From contig UQIE01000004.1 of the NCBI GenBank assembly GCA_900541065.1, forward strand, positions 1-64,000: DNA of 64,000 nt. Reading direction: 5' to 3'. Made by a program: the position numbers and the translations under genes. Source of the stretch: an uncultured Collinsella sp. (GTDB taxonomy: Bacteria > Actinomycetota > Coriobacteriia > Coriobacteriales > Coriobacteriaceae). The notes under the pieces are model-generated. The model was not told the origin of the DNA. It saw only the letters and a list, made by a program, of their open reading frames with translations, and searched no databases. Positions 16,615 through 24,962 of this stretch are shown here, one piece after another (the first letter of the stretch is position 1; each line of letters begins with the position of its first letter).

Positions 16615-17529
16615 CTAGTGTGAGGCCTCGTCGTCGAGTGCGCGCTTAATGCGGTCGCCCTCGGCAAGGAGATTCTCCAGATAGCGCTGGTCGCGGTTCT
16701 TGAGCGCACGGCTGTAGGCGCCAAGCGACTCGATCAGATGGTCGATCTCGAAGCCGAGCGCGTCGGCGTCGTCGATCATGAGCTCGGACCACATCTGCGG
16801 GTTGAGGTGCGCCACGCGGGTGAGATCGCGATAGCTACCGGCCGAAAAGCCGTGGTGGACCTGGGCGGTGGGGCTCTTTACGTAGGCGTTGGACACCACG
16901 TGCGCAAGCTGGCTCGTGAAGGCGATGACGCGGTCGTGCTCGGCGGCGGTGGTCACGCTGAACTTGCCAAAGCCCAAGGGGCGCACCATCTCGCGCACCT
17001 GGCCTAAAAGCTCCAGCTTGAGCGCATCGTCCACCGCGGGCGGCACGAGCACGAGTGGCGCGCCCTGGAACAGGTCGGCGCGGGAGTGCGCATAGCCCGA
17101 GTACTGCGTGCCCGCCATGGGGTGCGCGCCCACAAAGTAAAAGCCGTGCTCGCGGGCAAGCTCAAAGGCGCGCTCGCACACGATGCCCTTGACGCCCACC
17201 GTGTCGATCACCACGGGGCCCATGATGGCCTCGGTATCGGTGGCGTCGGCGAGTGCCTGGGCATGCGCCTCGAGCCACTCGATGCAGGCCTCGGGATAGC
17301 AGGCAAGGACGATGATGTCGCATTCGCCGAGCGTCTCGTCGTTGAGCTCGCCGGCAACGGTGCCCATGCTGGCCGCCGTCATGACGTCGTCATCGGGGTC
17401 CCAGGCCAGCACGCGGACGCCCGCCTGCGCATAGCCGCGGGCAAAGCTGCCGCCGATGAGGCCAAGGCCGACGATGCCGGCGCACTTGGGGCCGCCCTGG
17501 TTAACGCGCGCGTTTCTCACCGTACCCAT
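16615..17529 (-). CDS. tyrA: Prephenate dehydrogenase
   Basis: This enzyme oxidatively decarboxylates prephenate to 4-hydroxyphenylpyruvate for tyrosine. The 304-residue protein is the monofunctional form without a fused chorismate mutase or ACT domain. It has the NAD loop GLGLIGGSFARG, GAHPMAGTQYSGY with the catalytic-type histidine, FTSQLAHV, and HGFSAGSYRDLTRVA. It starts 3 nt after the DAHP synthase stop. The lack of an ACT domain suggests that tyrosine control is exerted elsewhere, perhaps on the DAHP synthase. Confidence 0.94.
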   Translation of the reverse strand: MGTVRNARVNQGGPKCAGIVGLGLIGGSFARGYAQAGVRVLAWDPDDDVMTAASMGTVAGELNDETLGECDIIVLACYPEACIEWLEAHAQALADATDTEAIMGPVVIDTVGVKGIVCERAFELAREHGFYFVGAHPMAGTQYSGYAHSRADLFQGAPLVLVPPAVDDALKLELLGQVREMVRPLGFGKFSVTTAAEHDRVIAFTSQLAHVVSNAYVKSPTAQVHHGFSAGSYRDLTRVAHLNPQMWSELMIDDADALGFEIDHLIESLGAYSRALKNRDQRYLENLLAEGDRIKRALDDEASH

Positions 17530-17532
17530 GGG

Positions 17533-18555
17533 CTACTCCATGGTCTCTTGGCAGACAACCTCGCGGATGGCTCGGATGCGGCGCATGGTGTCATCGAACT
17601 GATCGGGGGTGAGGGCCTGGGCGCCGTCGGACCAGGCGCGGCTCGGCTCGTCGTGGACCTCGATCTCCAGGCCGTTGGCACCGCAAGCGGTCGCGGCGAG
17701 CGCCATGGGCTCAACGTAGCGTGTGTAGCCGGTGGCGTGGCTGGGGTCGGCGACGACGGGCAGGTGCGACAGGTGGTGCAGCACCGGCACGGCGTTGAGG
17801 TCGAAGGTATTGCGGGTGCGGGTCTCGAAGGTGCGGATGCCGCGCTCGCACAGGATGACGTTGTCGTTGCCCTCGCTCATGATGTATTCGGCTGCCATAA
17901 GCAGCTCGTCGACGGTGCCGGACATGCCGCGCTTGAGCAGGATCGGGGTCTGCGTCTTGCCGACCTCCTTGAGCAGGGGGAAGTTCTGGGCGTTGCGAGC
18001 GCCGATCTGCATGACGTCGATCTTCTTGTCGAGGAAGACCTGCACGTCGCGCAGGTCCATGATCTCTGTGACGATCGGCATGTCGAGCTCGGCGGATGCC
18101 TCGCACAGCAGGTCCAGGCCGGCGGGGCCCATGCCCTGGTAGGCGTAGGGGGAGGTGCGGGGCTTGTAGGCACCGCCGCGCAGCATCGTGGCACCGGCGG
18201 CCTTCACGCGGCGGGCGATGCGGATGAGGTTCTCGCCCTCGACGGAGCAGGGGCCGGCGATGACCTGGAATTGATCGCCGCCGATCTTGACGCCGTGGCC
18301 GCAGTCGATGACGGAGTCCTCGGGGTGGAACTTGCGGTTGGCGCGCTTGAACGGCTCGGAGACGCGCTGCACGCGCTCGACGACATCCATGGACTCGAGC
18401 AGGAACGGGTCGATCTTGGTCGTATCGCCCACCAGGCCGATGATGGTCTCGTTCTCGCCGCGCGAGACATCGGTCTTCAGGCCCTTTTTCTCAATCCAGC
18501 TGACGATATGGCCGACGGCCTCGTCGCTGGCGCTCTGCTTTAAAATAGCAATCAT
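17533..18555 (-). CDS. aroF: 3-deoxy-7-phosphoheptulonate (DAHP) synthase, type I-beta
   Basis: This is the first enzyme of the pathway: PEP plus erythrose-4-phosphate gives DAHP. The 340-residue protein has an N-terminal ferredoxin-like regulatory domain (about 1-70, MIAILKQSASDEAV...) followed by the barrel with AGPCSVEGEN, RGGAYKPRTSPYAYQG, GARNAQNF, LKRGM and PVVADPSHATG. This two-domain layout matches Thermotoga-type enzymes that are inhibited by aromatic amino acids through the N-terminal domain. I chose the ATG at 18555, with AGAGG 7 nt upstream; the frame continues to 18603 without family similarity. As the first gene of the operon it is the logical control point. Confidence 0.95.
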   Translation of the reverse strand: MIAILKQSASDEAVGHIVSWIEKKGLKTDVSRGENETIIGLVGDTTKIDPFLLESMDVVERVQRVSEPFKRANRKFHPEDSVIDCGHGVKIGGDQFQVIAGPCSVEGENLIRIARRVKAAGATMLRGGAYKPRTSPYAYQGMGPAGLDLLCEASAELDMPIVTEIMDLRDVQVFLDKKIDVMQIGARNAQNFPLLKEVGKTQTPILLKRGMSGTVDELLMAAEYIMSEGNDNVILCERGIRTFETRTRNTFDLNAVPVLHHLSHLPVVADPSHATGYTRYVEPMALAATACGANGLEIEVHDEPSRAWSDGAQALTPDQFDDTMRRIRAIREVVCQETME

Positions 18556-18636
18556 GGTGTGCCTCTCACCTCGATGGATAACCCTTGCAAAAACGGCCCG
18601 CATCGCGAGCCGTGTCTATATGGTGCATGAGAGTTT

Positions 18637-18666
18637 ATACTATCTGACTCGCTTTTGCCTTCTAAA
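18637..18666 (-). promoter_or_regulatory. Candidate promoter of the aromatic operon
   Basis: On the minus strand TTTAGA (18666-18661) and TAGTAT (18642-18637) are 18 bp apart, with an overlapping TATAAA at 18639-18634. The leader to aroF would be about 75 nt. I saw no T-box, riboswitch or peptide-based attenuator in it. Confidence 0.4.
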
Positions 18667-18718
18667 GTGGGCCGTTGCGTTGCGTCTTCCTCGGAATTGC
18701 AAAGCTTTTTCTTTTATT

Positions 18719-18748
18719 TTGATAGCCCGTGGTGCACTTGGGTATAAT
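18719..18748 (+). promoter_or_regulatory. Promoter of tRNA-Arg(CCG)
   Basis: TTGATA (18719-18724) and a perfect TATAAT (18743-18748) are separated by 18 bp, and the tRNA begins 12 bp after the -10. This is one of the best sigma-70-type promoters in the window. Confidence 0.8.
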
Positions 18749-18759
18749 GCCAACCGTTG

Positions 18760-18836
18760 GCCCTATTAGCTCAGGGGATTAGAGCGTCTGCCTCCGGAGC
18801 AGAAGGCCGTTGGTTCGAATCCAACATGGGGCACCA
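18760..18836 (+). tRNA. tRNA-Arg (anticodon CCG)
   Basis: Acceptor stem 18760-18766 pairs with 18826-18832 (one G-T), with discriminator A and encoded CCA at 18834-18836. The D stem is GCTC/GAGC, and the anticodon stem TCTGC/GCAGA is perfect with loop CTCCGGA, giving CCG and reading CGG. The T loop GTTCGAATC is canonical. Confidence 0.96.
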
Positions 18837-18844
18837 TCGAACGT

Positions 18845-18882
18845 AAGACCGTCCGAACCTCGCATGGTCCGGGCGGTTTTCT
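18845..18882 (+). terminator. Terminator of tRNA-Arg(CCG)
   Basis: A 12-bp imperfect stem (18848-18859 with 18866-18877, one G-U and one mismatch) is followed by TTTCTT. It isolates the tRNA from the P-type ATPase gene that starts 30 bp later. Confidence 0.65.
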
Positions 18883-18911
18883 TATACCGACGCGACGTGA
18901 TGGGACGTGGT

Positions 18912-21635
18912 ATGGCAGCAACGGATATCGAGCGCGGACTCTCAACCGCCGAGGTCGAGGAGCGTATCGCCGCCGGTAAAATCAACCGCAACATGGAACT
19001 CAAGACCAAGTCGGTCAAAGAGCTCATCATCGAGAACCTCTGCACGCTGTTCAATTTGATCAACGTGATCTTGGCTTTCCTGGTCATTTTGACCGGTTCG
19101 TTTAAGAATCTGACGTTCCTGTTCGTGGTGTTCCTCAATACCGCTATTGGCGTCATTCAGTCCATGCGTTCCAAGAAGATGGTCGATAAGCTCACGCTGC
19201 TGACCTCCAAGAAGGCCATCGCGGTGCGCGATGGCGCCGAGGTGGAGCTCGACCTGGACCAGATCGTGCTCGACGACATCATCCGCCTGGGGCGCGGCGA
19301 CCAGATTCCCGCTGACGCCGTGGTGGTTTCGGGCGAGGCGCTCGTGAACGAGAGCCTGCTGACGGGCGAGAGCGACCTTATTAAGAAACAGCCCGGTTCC
19401 GAGCTCATGAGCGGCAGCTTTATCGACTCGGGCCTGCTGCGCGCCCGCGTGATCCATGTCGGCGCCGACAACTACGTGGCCAAAATAAATAACGAGGCCA
19501 AGTACGTCAAAAAGGTCAATTCCGAGATCATGAACGCGCTTAACGCCATCGTGCGCTTTGCGAGCATCATCATGATTCCGCTTGGCCTGGCTCTGTTCGC
19601 CTCGAGTGTAAGTGGGCTGTGGGATGCCGCGGGAACCCCGGGCGATAGCGCGCTTTCGTGGTGCTTCTCCGAGCTGTTGGCTGGTCATGTGCCTTCGTCG
19701 GCGCTGCTGTCCACGGTGGGCGCCCTGCTGGGCATGATCCCGCAAGGCCTGGTGCTGCTGGCCTCGTCGGTGCTCGCCATCGCCACGGTGCGCCTGGCCC
19801 GCCGCAAGGTGCTGGCGCAGCAGCTCTACTGCATCGAGACGCTCGCGCGCGTCGACGTGCTGTGCCTGGACAAGACGGGCACCATCACGTCGGGTCGTAT
19901 GGAGGTCGAGGGCACCCACCCGCTGCCTGTTGAGGGTGTTGGCTTTGGCGTGGACTCGGAGGAGGCGGCTGTTCCCGTCGATACCACAGTGCTCGATTTT
20001 GCGCTGGCTAACGTCGCGCGTGCGACTTCGGCCGATGCCAACGAGACCTGCCAGGCGCTGCTCAACTATTACGCCGATCGCCCGGTCGAGGTGTCTGAGC
20101 CGCTGTCGGTCATTCCGTTCTCGTCGTCTAAAAAATGGAGTGGCGCTTCTTTTGCGCAGGGCTCCTATGTGATGGGTGCCGCGCAGTTTGTGCTCTCTGA
20201 TCGTGTGTTTTCGCAGGTCGAGAACCGTGTCGCCGAGCTTGCCGATACCTGCCGCGTGCTCGTGGTGGCGCGCGTGGACGGCTTTACGCCCGATGGGGAT
20301 ATGGTGGGCGAGGCCGAGCCCGTGGGCTTTGTGACCATCCGCGACGAGATTCGTACCTCGGCGGCCGAGACCATCGGCTACTTTAACGAGCAGGGCGTGA
20401 CCCTCAACGTGATCAGTGGCGACGACCCGCGTACGGTGTCGTCGATCGCGCGCGTGGTGGGCGTGCCGGGGGCGGACGCTTATGTGGACGCCACGACGCT
20501 CGATACACCGGCCAAGCTTGATGCCGCAGTGGACCGCTACCATGTCTTTGGTCGTGTGACCCCGCAGCAGAAGCGCGAGCTCGTGCAGGCGCTCAAGCGC
20601 CGCGAGCACACCGTGGCCATGACGGGCGACGGCGTCAACGACGTGCTGGCGCTCAAGGAGGCCGACTGCTCCGTGGCCATGGCGGCCGGCTCCGATGCCG
20701 CGCGCAATGTGGCCGAGATCGTACTCGTCGACAACGACTTTGCCTCGATGCCCGCCGTGGTGGCCGAGGGCCGTCGCTCCATCAACAACCTGCAGCGTTC
20801 GGCCTCACTGTTCCTGACCAAGACGCTGTTCTCGATGGGCCTGGCGGCGCTGTGTATCGCGCTGCCGCCGTACCCCTTCGAGCCCATCCAGATGACGCTC
20901 ATTAACTTCTTCTGCATCGGCGCGCCGGGCTTTGTGTTGGGCCTGGAGCCCAACAATGCTCGTGTGAAGGGTGCGTTTTTGAGCAACGTACTCAAGCGTG
21001 CACTGCCGGCGTCGATTGCGGTCATTTTGGCTGCGGCGCTCGATATCTTTGTGGCGCGCGTGTTTGGCTTTAGCCAGCTCACGCTGTCTACGATGTGCCT
21101 GCTTACGTCGTGCGCGGCGAGCGTCAGCCTAATCTGGCGCATCTCGCAGCCTCTCACGCCCTTACGTGTGGTGCTCTTTGTGTTTGTAGTCGCCGGCATC
21201 CTGGTGGGCGTTATCGGATTCCCGGAGCTGCTGTCTATTGCCAACCTGTCGATGGGCCAGATGGTTATCTTGGCTGTTATCGTGGTCTTTACCTGCTCGG
21301 TGTTCTTTAAGCTCGCCACGATGATGGATTCGCTCAAGCCGCGTCGTCGTCATGCCGCAACTGGTTTTGGCCGCGGTGTGCGCGTCCGCCTGGGTCGCGG
21401 TGGCGGCAAGGTGAGCTCGACGGGCTCGACGGCCGAACGTTTTGCCAAGCGCGTCGCCGCCGACATGGCGCAGCGCCGCGAAGATCGCACCGCTCGCGAG
21501 GCCGAGGCCCGCGCACTCGAGGGCGTGGCCCAGGCCCAGCCCAAGAAAAAGAAGAGTACCGGAGCTAAGCGCTCTCGTGTGACCAAGTCCGCCCAAGGCA
21601 TCAAAGTCTCGATGCCAAGCAAAAAGAAGAAGTAG
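18912..21635 (+). CDS. P-type cation-transporting ATPase (CtpE/calcium-type subfamily likely)
   Basis: This ATP-driven cation pump has 907 residues from the ATG at 18912, which is preceded by GGGA; an ATG at 18900 is the alternative. Actuator motif TGES is at 151-154, phosphorylation site DKTGT at 320-324 and hinge TGDGVNDV at 571-578. Hydrophobic segments are placed two, two and six as in P2-type pumps. The TM4 ion-site motif, usually PEGL in calcium and sodium pumps, reads PQGL at 277-280, so a carboxylate ligand is replaced by glutamine. There is no heavy-metal N-terminal domain and no CPC motif, which argues against copper or zinc. The last 35 residues are very lysine-rich and probably cytoplasmic. 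I assign the ion only tentatively. Confidence 0.88.
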   Translation: MAATDIERGLSTAEVEERIAAGKINRNMELKTKSVKELIIENLCTLFNLINVILAFLVILTGSFKNLTFLFVVFLNTAIGVIQSMRSKKMVDKLTLLTSKKAIAVRDGAEVELDLDQIVLDDIIRLGRGDQIPADAVVVSGEALVNESLLTGESDLIKKQPGSELMSGSFIDSGLLRARVIHVGADNYVAKINNEAKYVKKVNSEIMNALNAIVRFASIIMIPLGLALFASSVSGLWDAAGTPGDSALSWCFSELLAGHVPSSALLSTVGALLGMIPQGLVLLASSVLAIATVRLARRKVLAQQLYCIETLARVDVLCLDKTGTITSGRMEVEGTHPLPVEGVGFGVDSEEAAVPVDTTVLDFALANVARATSADANETCQALLNYYADRPVEVSEPLSVIPFSSSKKWSGASFAQGSYVMGAAQFVLSDRVFSQVENRVAELADTCRVLVVARVDGFTPDGDMVGEAEPVGFVTIRDEIRTSAAETIGYFNEQGVTLNVISGDDPRTVSSIARVVGVPGADAYVDATTLDTPAKLDAAVDRYHVFGRVTPQQKRELVQALKRREHTVAMTGDGVNDVLALKEADCSVAMAAGSDAARNVAEIVLVDNDFASMPAVVAEGRRSINNLQRSASLFLTKTLFSMGLAALCIALPPYPFEPIQMTLINFFCIGAPGFVLGLEPNNARVKGAFLSNVLKRALPASIAVILAAALDIFVARVFGFSQLTLSTMCLLTSCAASVSLIWRISQPLTPLRVVLFVFVVAGILVGVIGFPELLSIANLSMGQMVILAVIVVFTCSVFFKLATMMDSLKPRRRHAATGFGRGVRVRLGRGGGKVSSTGSTAERFAKRVAADMAQRREDRTAREAEARALEGVAQAQPKKKKSTGAKRSRVTKSAQGIKVSMPSKKKK

Positions 21636-21738
21636 CTACGCGCCCTGGCGATGTTGAATTGGTGCCTTGTTCCTGTGGGGCCGTGGCGATGTTATGCTCT
21701 AACCTCGATTGTTTGAATTGCTTCGAAAAGAGGATGCC

Positions 21739-22887
21739 GTGATCTGCCCGCATTGCCTTAAGACTATCGAGGACGGCGCCTCGTTCTGCCCCTACTGCAA
21801 CGCCTATGTGGGTCCGGGCGATGGTCCCGAGCACACCGAGTTCGTGTTCTGTGAGGGCTGCGGTGCCCGTCTTTCTCCGCATGATCGCACGTGCCCAAAA
21901 TGCGGACGCCCTGCTCCGGGTATCCTCTCCGAGGACGCGGCCGCATCCGACCTGGCAGCGGGCCGCACGGCGGGCTTTCCGCGCCTAACGCAAGAGCAGA
22001 TCGATACCGAGGTGCCTCATGCGCCCGCCTCGGCTGCCGCGGTTCTTTCGGACGCCGCCGATCCTAACGAGACCTGCGTGCTGCCGGCTTTCGATAAGGA
22101 TTTCGGTATCCCCAAGGTCGATATTCCCACGCCCGTTTCCCTGCACGACGATGCTCAAAAACCCAAGCGCAAGGTGCATCCCGACGAGGACGCCTATCAC
22201 AAGCACAAGCGTCATATCCCCAAGCCGCTCATCGTCATCGCGGTCCTTGCCGTCGTTTGCGGCGGTGCCTATTGGTTCGTGACGGCCGATCCCATGGGTG
22301 TCATGCCTGCCTTCTACGACCAGTTTGGCCAGGCTGCGCAGACGACCTTCCCCACGCGCCAAAAGGGCGAGGCGACTGAGGACGATACCAAGCAGGACGA
22401 TTCTGCCGAGGTGGTCCAGGAAGAAACCGTGCTCACCGATGATCAGCTCTATACCAGACTCGACGGTCTGTATCAGACCATCGTGTCCTACGGTGATGAG
22501 GACCAGATCGGCGAGGTCATCGATTCCTTTAACAACGGCTATCTCCGAACGCCGCTGTCCACCCGCCAGGAGCTGTCGCAGAGTGCCTACGCCCTGCGCG
22601 ACCAGATCAAAAAGACGCAAGATGAGCTTAACAACCTTAAGTATCAGGACGATACGGTCTATGCGGACGACATCGCCCACTTAAAGCAGCTTGCCGAGTG
22701 GATGTACGAGCGTGTCGACGTGATCTGCCAGAGCTGGGATATCTCGCTGGCCATTCCCGATGGCGAGTCGATGAGTTCCCACCAAAGCGAGATCCTGGCG
22801 CCCATCGCACAGGGCGGCAACAGCGCGCTGAACCAGTACGACGCCAATGTGGGCTCCTGGAAGCCGCAGCAGCGTTCCCAAAATTAG
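21739..22887 (+). CDS. Double zinc-ribbon protein with one membrane segment and an extracytoplasmic helical domain
   Basis: No specific function is recognised. The 382-residue protein starts at a GTG with AGAGG 5 nt upstream and opens with two zinc ribbons: C3/C6 with C17/C20 and C38/C41 with C52/C55. A low-complexity linker follows, then a basic patch (HKHKRHIPK) and a single hydrophobic segment beginning PLIVIAVLAVVCGG. The remaining 200 or so residues are acidic and helical, with a heptad-like stretch RDQIKKTQDELNNLK. Basic residues before the membrane segment predict the zinc ribbons inside and the helical domain outside. The downstream cyclophilin has its own promoter. The longer TTG frame from 21709 would remove the usual MxCPxC beginning. 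Confidence 0.75.
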   Translation: MICPHCLKTIEDGASFCPYCNAYVGPGDGPEHTEFVFCEGCGARLSPHDRTCPKCGRPAPGILSEDAAASDLAAGRTAGFPRLTQEQIDTEVPHAPASAAAVLSDAADPNETCVLPAFDKDFGIPKVDIPTPVSLHDDAQKPKRKVHPDEDAYHKHKRHIPKPLIVIAVLAVVCGGAYWFVTADPMGVMPAFYDQFGQAAQTTFPTRQKGEATEDDTKQDDSAEVVQEETVLTDDQLYTRLDGLYQTIVSYGDEDQIGEVIDSFNNGYLRTPLSTRQELSQSAYALRDQIKKTQDELNNLKYQDDTVYADDIAHLKQLAEWMYERVDVICQSWDISLAIPDGESMSSHQSEILAPIAQGGNSALNQYDANVGSWKPQQRSQN

Positions 22888-22919
22888 TTCGCCATAGTCG
22901 GCATAACCTACGAGCGCAA

Positions 22920-22949
22920 TTGATGTAAGCGCATGCTTATTGCTACAAT
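22920..22949 (+). promoter_or_regulatory. Candidate promoter of the cyclophilin / TPR gene pair
   Basis: TTGATG (22920-22925) and TACAAT (22944-22949) are separated by 18 bp. The leader is about 33 nt and includes GGAAGGAA ahead of the ATG at 22989. Confidence 0.6.
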
Positions 22950-22988
22950 TCGTACAAATATGCTTTAAACGCACGAGGAAGGAACCAC

Positions 22989-23531
22989 ATGTTTGGTTTT
23001 AAGAAAGAGCTCTACACGCCCGAGTATCAGCTTGCCGGCGACGAGTGCGCCGTTATCGAGACGTCGAAGGGTACCATCAAGGTCAAGTTTGACGGCGAGG
23101 GCGCTCCCATTCATGTCGCGAACTTCTGCGAGCTTTCCACGATGGGCTTCTATGATGGCCTTAAGTTCCATCGCTATGTGCCCGGTTTTGTCATCCAGGG
23201 CGGCGACCCCAATACCCGCGATATGTCCGGCGCCGACGTCGCCGCTGGTCTTGAGGGCCCCGACGGCATGCTCGGTACCGGTGGCCCCGGCTACTGCATC
23301 AAGGGCGAGTTTGCCACCAATCCGCGCAACAGCCATGTCGATGGTGCCCTTGCCATGGCACGCTCCATGGACCCCGATTCCGCGGGTTCGCAGTTCTACT
23401 TCTGCCTGGGCGCCCAGCATAACCTCGATTCCGGTTACACCGTCTTTGGTACCACGGTCGAGGGTCTCGATGTGATTTCGCAGCTGCGTGCCGGCGACGA
23501 GATCGTCCATGTCGAGATCGTTCACGAGTAA
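22989..23531 (+). CDS. Peptidyl-prolyl cis-trans isomerase, cyclophilin type
   Basis: This is a proline isomerase that assists folding. The 180-residue protein consists of one cyclophilin domain: FYDGLKFHRYVPGFVIQGGDP with the catalytic arginine (FHR), GALAMARSMDPDSAGSQFYFCLG and YTVFGTTVEG. There is no signal peptide or membrane anchor, so it should act in the cytoplasm despite lying between two genes for membrane-anchored proteins. The TPR gene starts 11 nt after the stop codon, so the two form an operon. Confidence 0.93.
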   Translation: MFGFKKELYTPEYQLAGDECAVIETSKGTIKVKFDGEGAPIHVANFCELSTMGFYDGLKFHRYVPGFVIQGGDPNTRDMSGADVAAGLEGPDGMLGTGGPGYCIKGEFATNPRNSHVDGALAMARSMDPDSAGSQFYFCLGAQHNLDSGYTVFGTTVEGLDVISQLRAGDEIVHVEIVHE

Positions 23532-23542
23532 AGGGGACTTCC

Positions 23543-24847
23543 TTGAATAGCCAGCTGATCCAACAGGGCCGCGCCGCTTACCGCGCGGGTGATTTTTCCG
23601 CTGCAGCCCAGATGCTTGGGGCGGCAAAGACTCCCGATGAGATTATGGGCGAGGCCGATCACCTTCGTGGCAACGCCTTGATGCACCTGGGCATGTATGC
23701 CGAGGCCGCCGAGGCTTATGCTGCCGCCCTCAACGACGGCACCTACGGCAAGCGCGGCGCGCTGCTCACCAACCGCGGCAAGGCGCTCGCCGCCGTGGGC
23801 GACTACACGACGGCCGCCCAGGCGTTCTCTGCTGCTACGCAGGATGCTTCCTATGCCACGCCGTTCAAGGCCTATCTGGGCCTGGGCAATGCGCTGTTCC
23901 AGTCGGGCGATTATGCCAACGCGGGTACTGCCTTCCGTCAGGCTGCCATCGACGGCGCCAATCCGGCTCCTGCCGCCGCACTCGGCGAGCTCGGTCGTTG
24001 CTTCATTAAGCTCGGCCGTCCGGCGGATGCCGTGGAGACCTACCGCACGGCTATCGACTTTGCCGGCCCCCGCGACGACACGCGTGCGCTCAATGCCGGC
24101 ATGGGTCAGGCGCTTTCTGCCGCCGGCCGTCCCTCCGACGCACTCGACGCCTTTAACGCCGCTACTGCCGATGGCATCTACCAGCTCACTTCCGAGCAGG
24201 CCGATGAGCTTGCCCGCGTGCATGATTCGCTTGCCGTACTGTCTGCCCAGACGGCTATGGCCACGGCTCCGGCGCCCGCGATGGACGCTCCTGCCGTCGA
24301 TCCGCTCGATCCTACGGGCGCGACCGGTCAGTTTATGCCCGATCCCTCGGACACCGGCTTCTTTACGCTGTCCGAGTCCGAGATGGTCCAGCAGGACCGT
24401 CAGGATCGTAAGCAGGCCAAGGTCCGTCGTCGCCATCGCCACACGGGTCTCAAAGTCTTCATCGTGCTGCTTCTGCTCATTTTGATTGCTGCGGGCGGTC
24501 TGGGCTTTGCCTACACGCGCGGCTTTGGCTTCCCCTCGCAGGAGTCGGTTATCACCGATCTGTTCCAGGCTGCCGGCGACGGTGACAGCGCAAAGGCCGA
24601 GTCTTGCCTGGCTTCGAGCCTGTCCGAGGACGCCAAGTCGATGATCATCTCCTCGATTCCGCAGGGCGCCACCGTGTCCGTCGAGGGCATGGATCAGTCC
24701 ATGTCCGAGACGACCGCCAAGGTCAAGGCTTCGCTGTCCAAGGGCGGCGAGCAGGAGTACACCGTCAAATTCGTGCGCTCCGACAATCATATCGGCTGGG
24801 CCGTTTCCTCGCTCGATATGGATTTCTCGGCTGCTGACAACCAGTAG
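23543..24847 (+). CDS. TPR-repeat protein with one membrane segment and an extracytoplasmic DUF4878-like tail
   Basis: The 434-residue protein starts at TTG with AAAGGGGA 5 nt upstream. Residues 1 to about 225 consist of successive tetratricopeptide-like helices (AYRAGDFSAAAQML, AEAYAAALNDG, NAGTAFRQAAIDG, DAVETYRTAIDF, DALDAFNAATADG), a scaffold for protein contacts. After a proline/alanine linker and a very basic stretch (RKQAKVRRRHRH) comes one hydrophobic segment near 303-323. The last 110 residues are a small domain with acidic and amide-rich strands, resembling lipoprotein domains of the DUF4878 type. Topology should be TPR inside, tail outside. Layout parallels the zinc-ribbon protein two genes upstream, hinting at a shared envelope role. 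No specific function can be assigned. Confidence 0.78.
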   Translation: MNSQLIQQGRAAYRAGDFSAAAQMLGAAKTPDEIMGEADHLRGNALMHLGMYAEAAEAYAAALNDGTYGKRGALLTNRGKALAAVGDYTTAAQAFSAATQDASYATPFKAYLGLGNALFQSGDYANAGTAFRQAAIDGANPAPAAALGELGRCFIKLGRPADAVETYRTAIDFAGPRDDTRALNAGMGQALSAAGRPSDALDAFNAATADGIYQLTSEQADELARVHDSLAVLSAQTAMATAPAPAMDAPAVDPLDPTGATGQFMPDPSDTGFFTLSESEMVQQDRQDRKQAKVRRRHRHTGLKVFIVLLLLILIAAGGLGFAYTRGFGFPSQESVITDLFQAAGDGDSAKAESCLASSLSEDAKSMIISSIPQGATVSVEGMDQSMSETTAKVKASLSKGGEQEYTVKFVRSDNHIGWAVSSLDMDFSAADNQ

Positions 24848-24869
24848 TGACCTTATGGGATTTAGCTTT

Positions 24870-24902
24870 GCCCGGCGCTTCACCGCAAGTGAGGTGCCGG
24901 GC
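24870..24902 (+). terminator. Terminator-like hairpin after the TPR gene
   Basis: A 14-bp stem (24870-24883 with 24889-24902, two G-U pairs) has a short loop. The T-run after it is weak, so termination may be partial or factor-assisted. Confidence 0.55.
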
Positions 24903-24962
24903 TTGCGCTAGTATCATGAGCTAGTAGTTTTCCAGCAATCATCCAACACATCAGGAGTTGCG

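Noticed and set aside
18556..18636. Leader-peptide attenuator before the aromatic operon
   Set aside because: No short open frame rich in Phe, Tyr or Trp codons and no terminator/antiterminator pair was seen in the leader.
18942..20609. 555-codon minus-strand frame opposite the P-type ATPase
   Set aside because: It is an H/R/A-rich shadow without recognisable domains; the plus-strand ATPase is certain.
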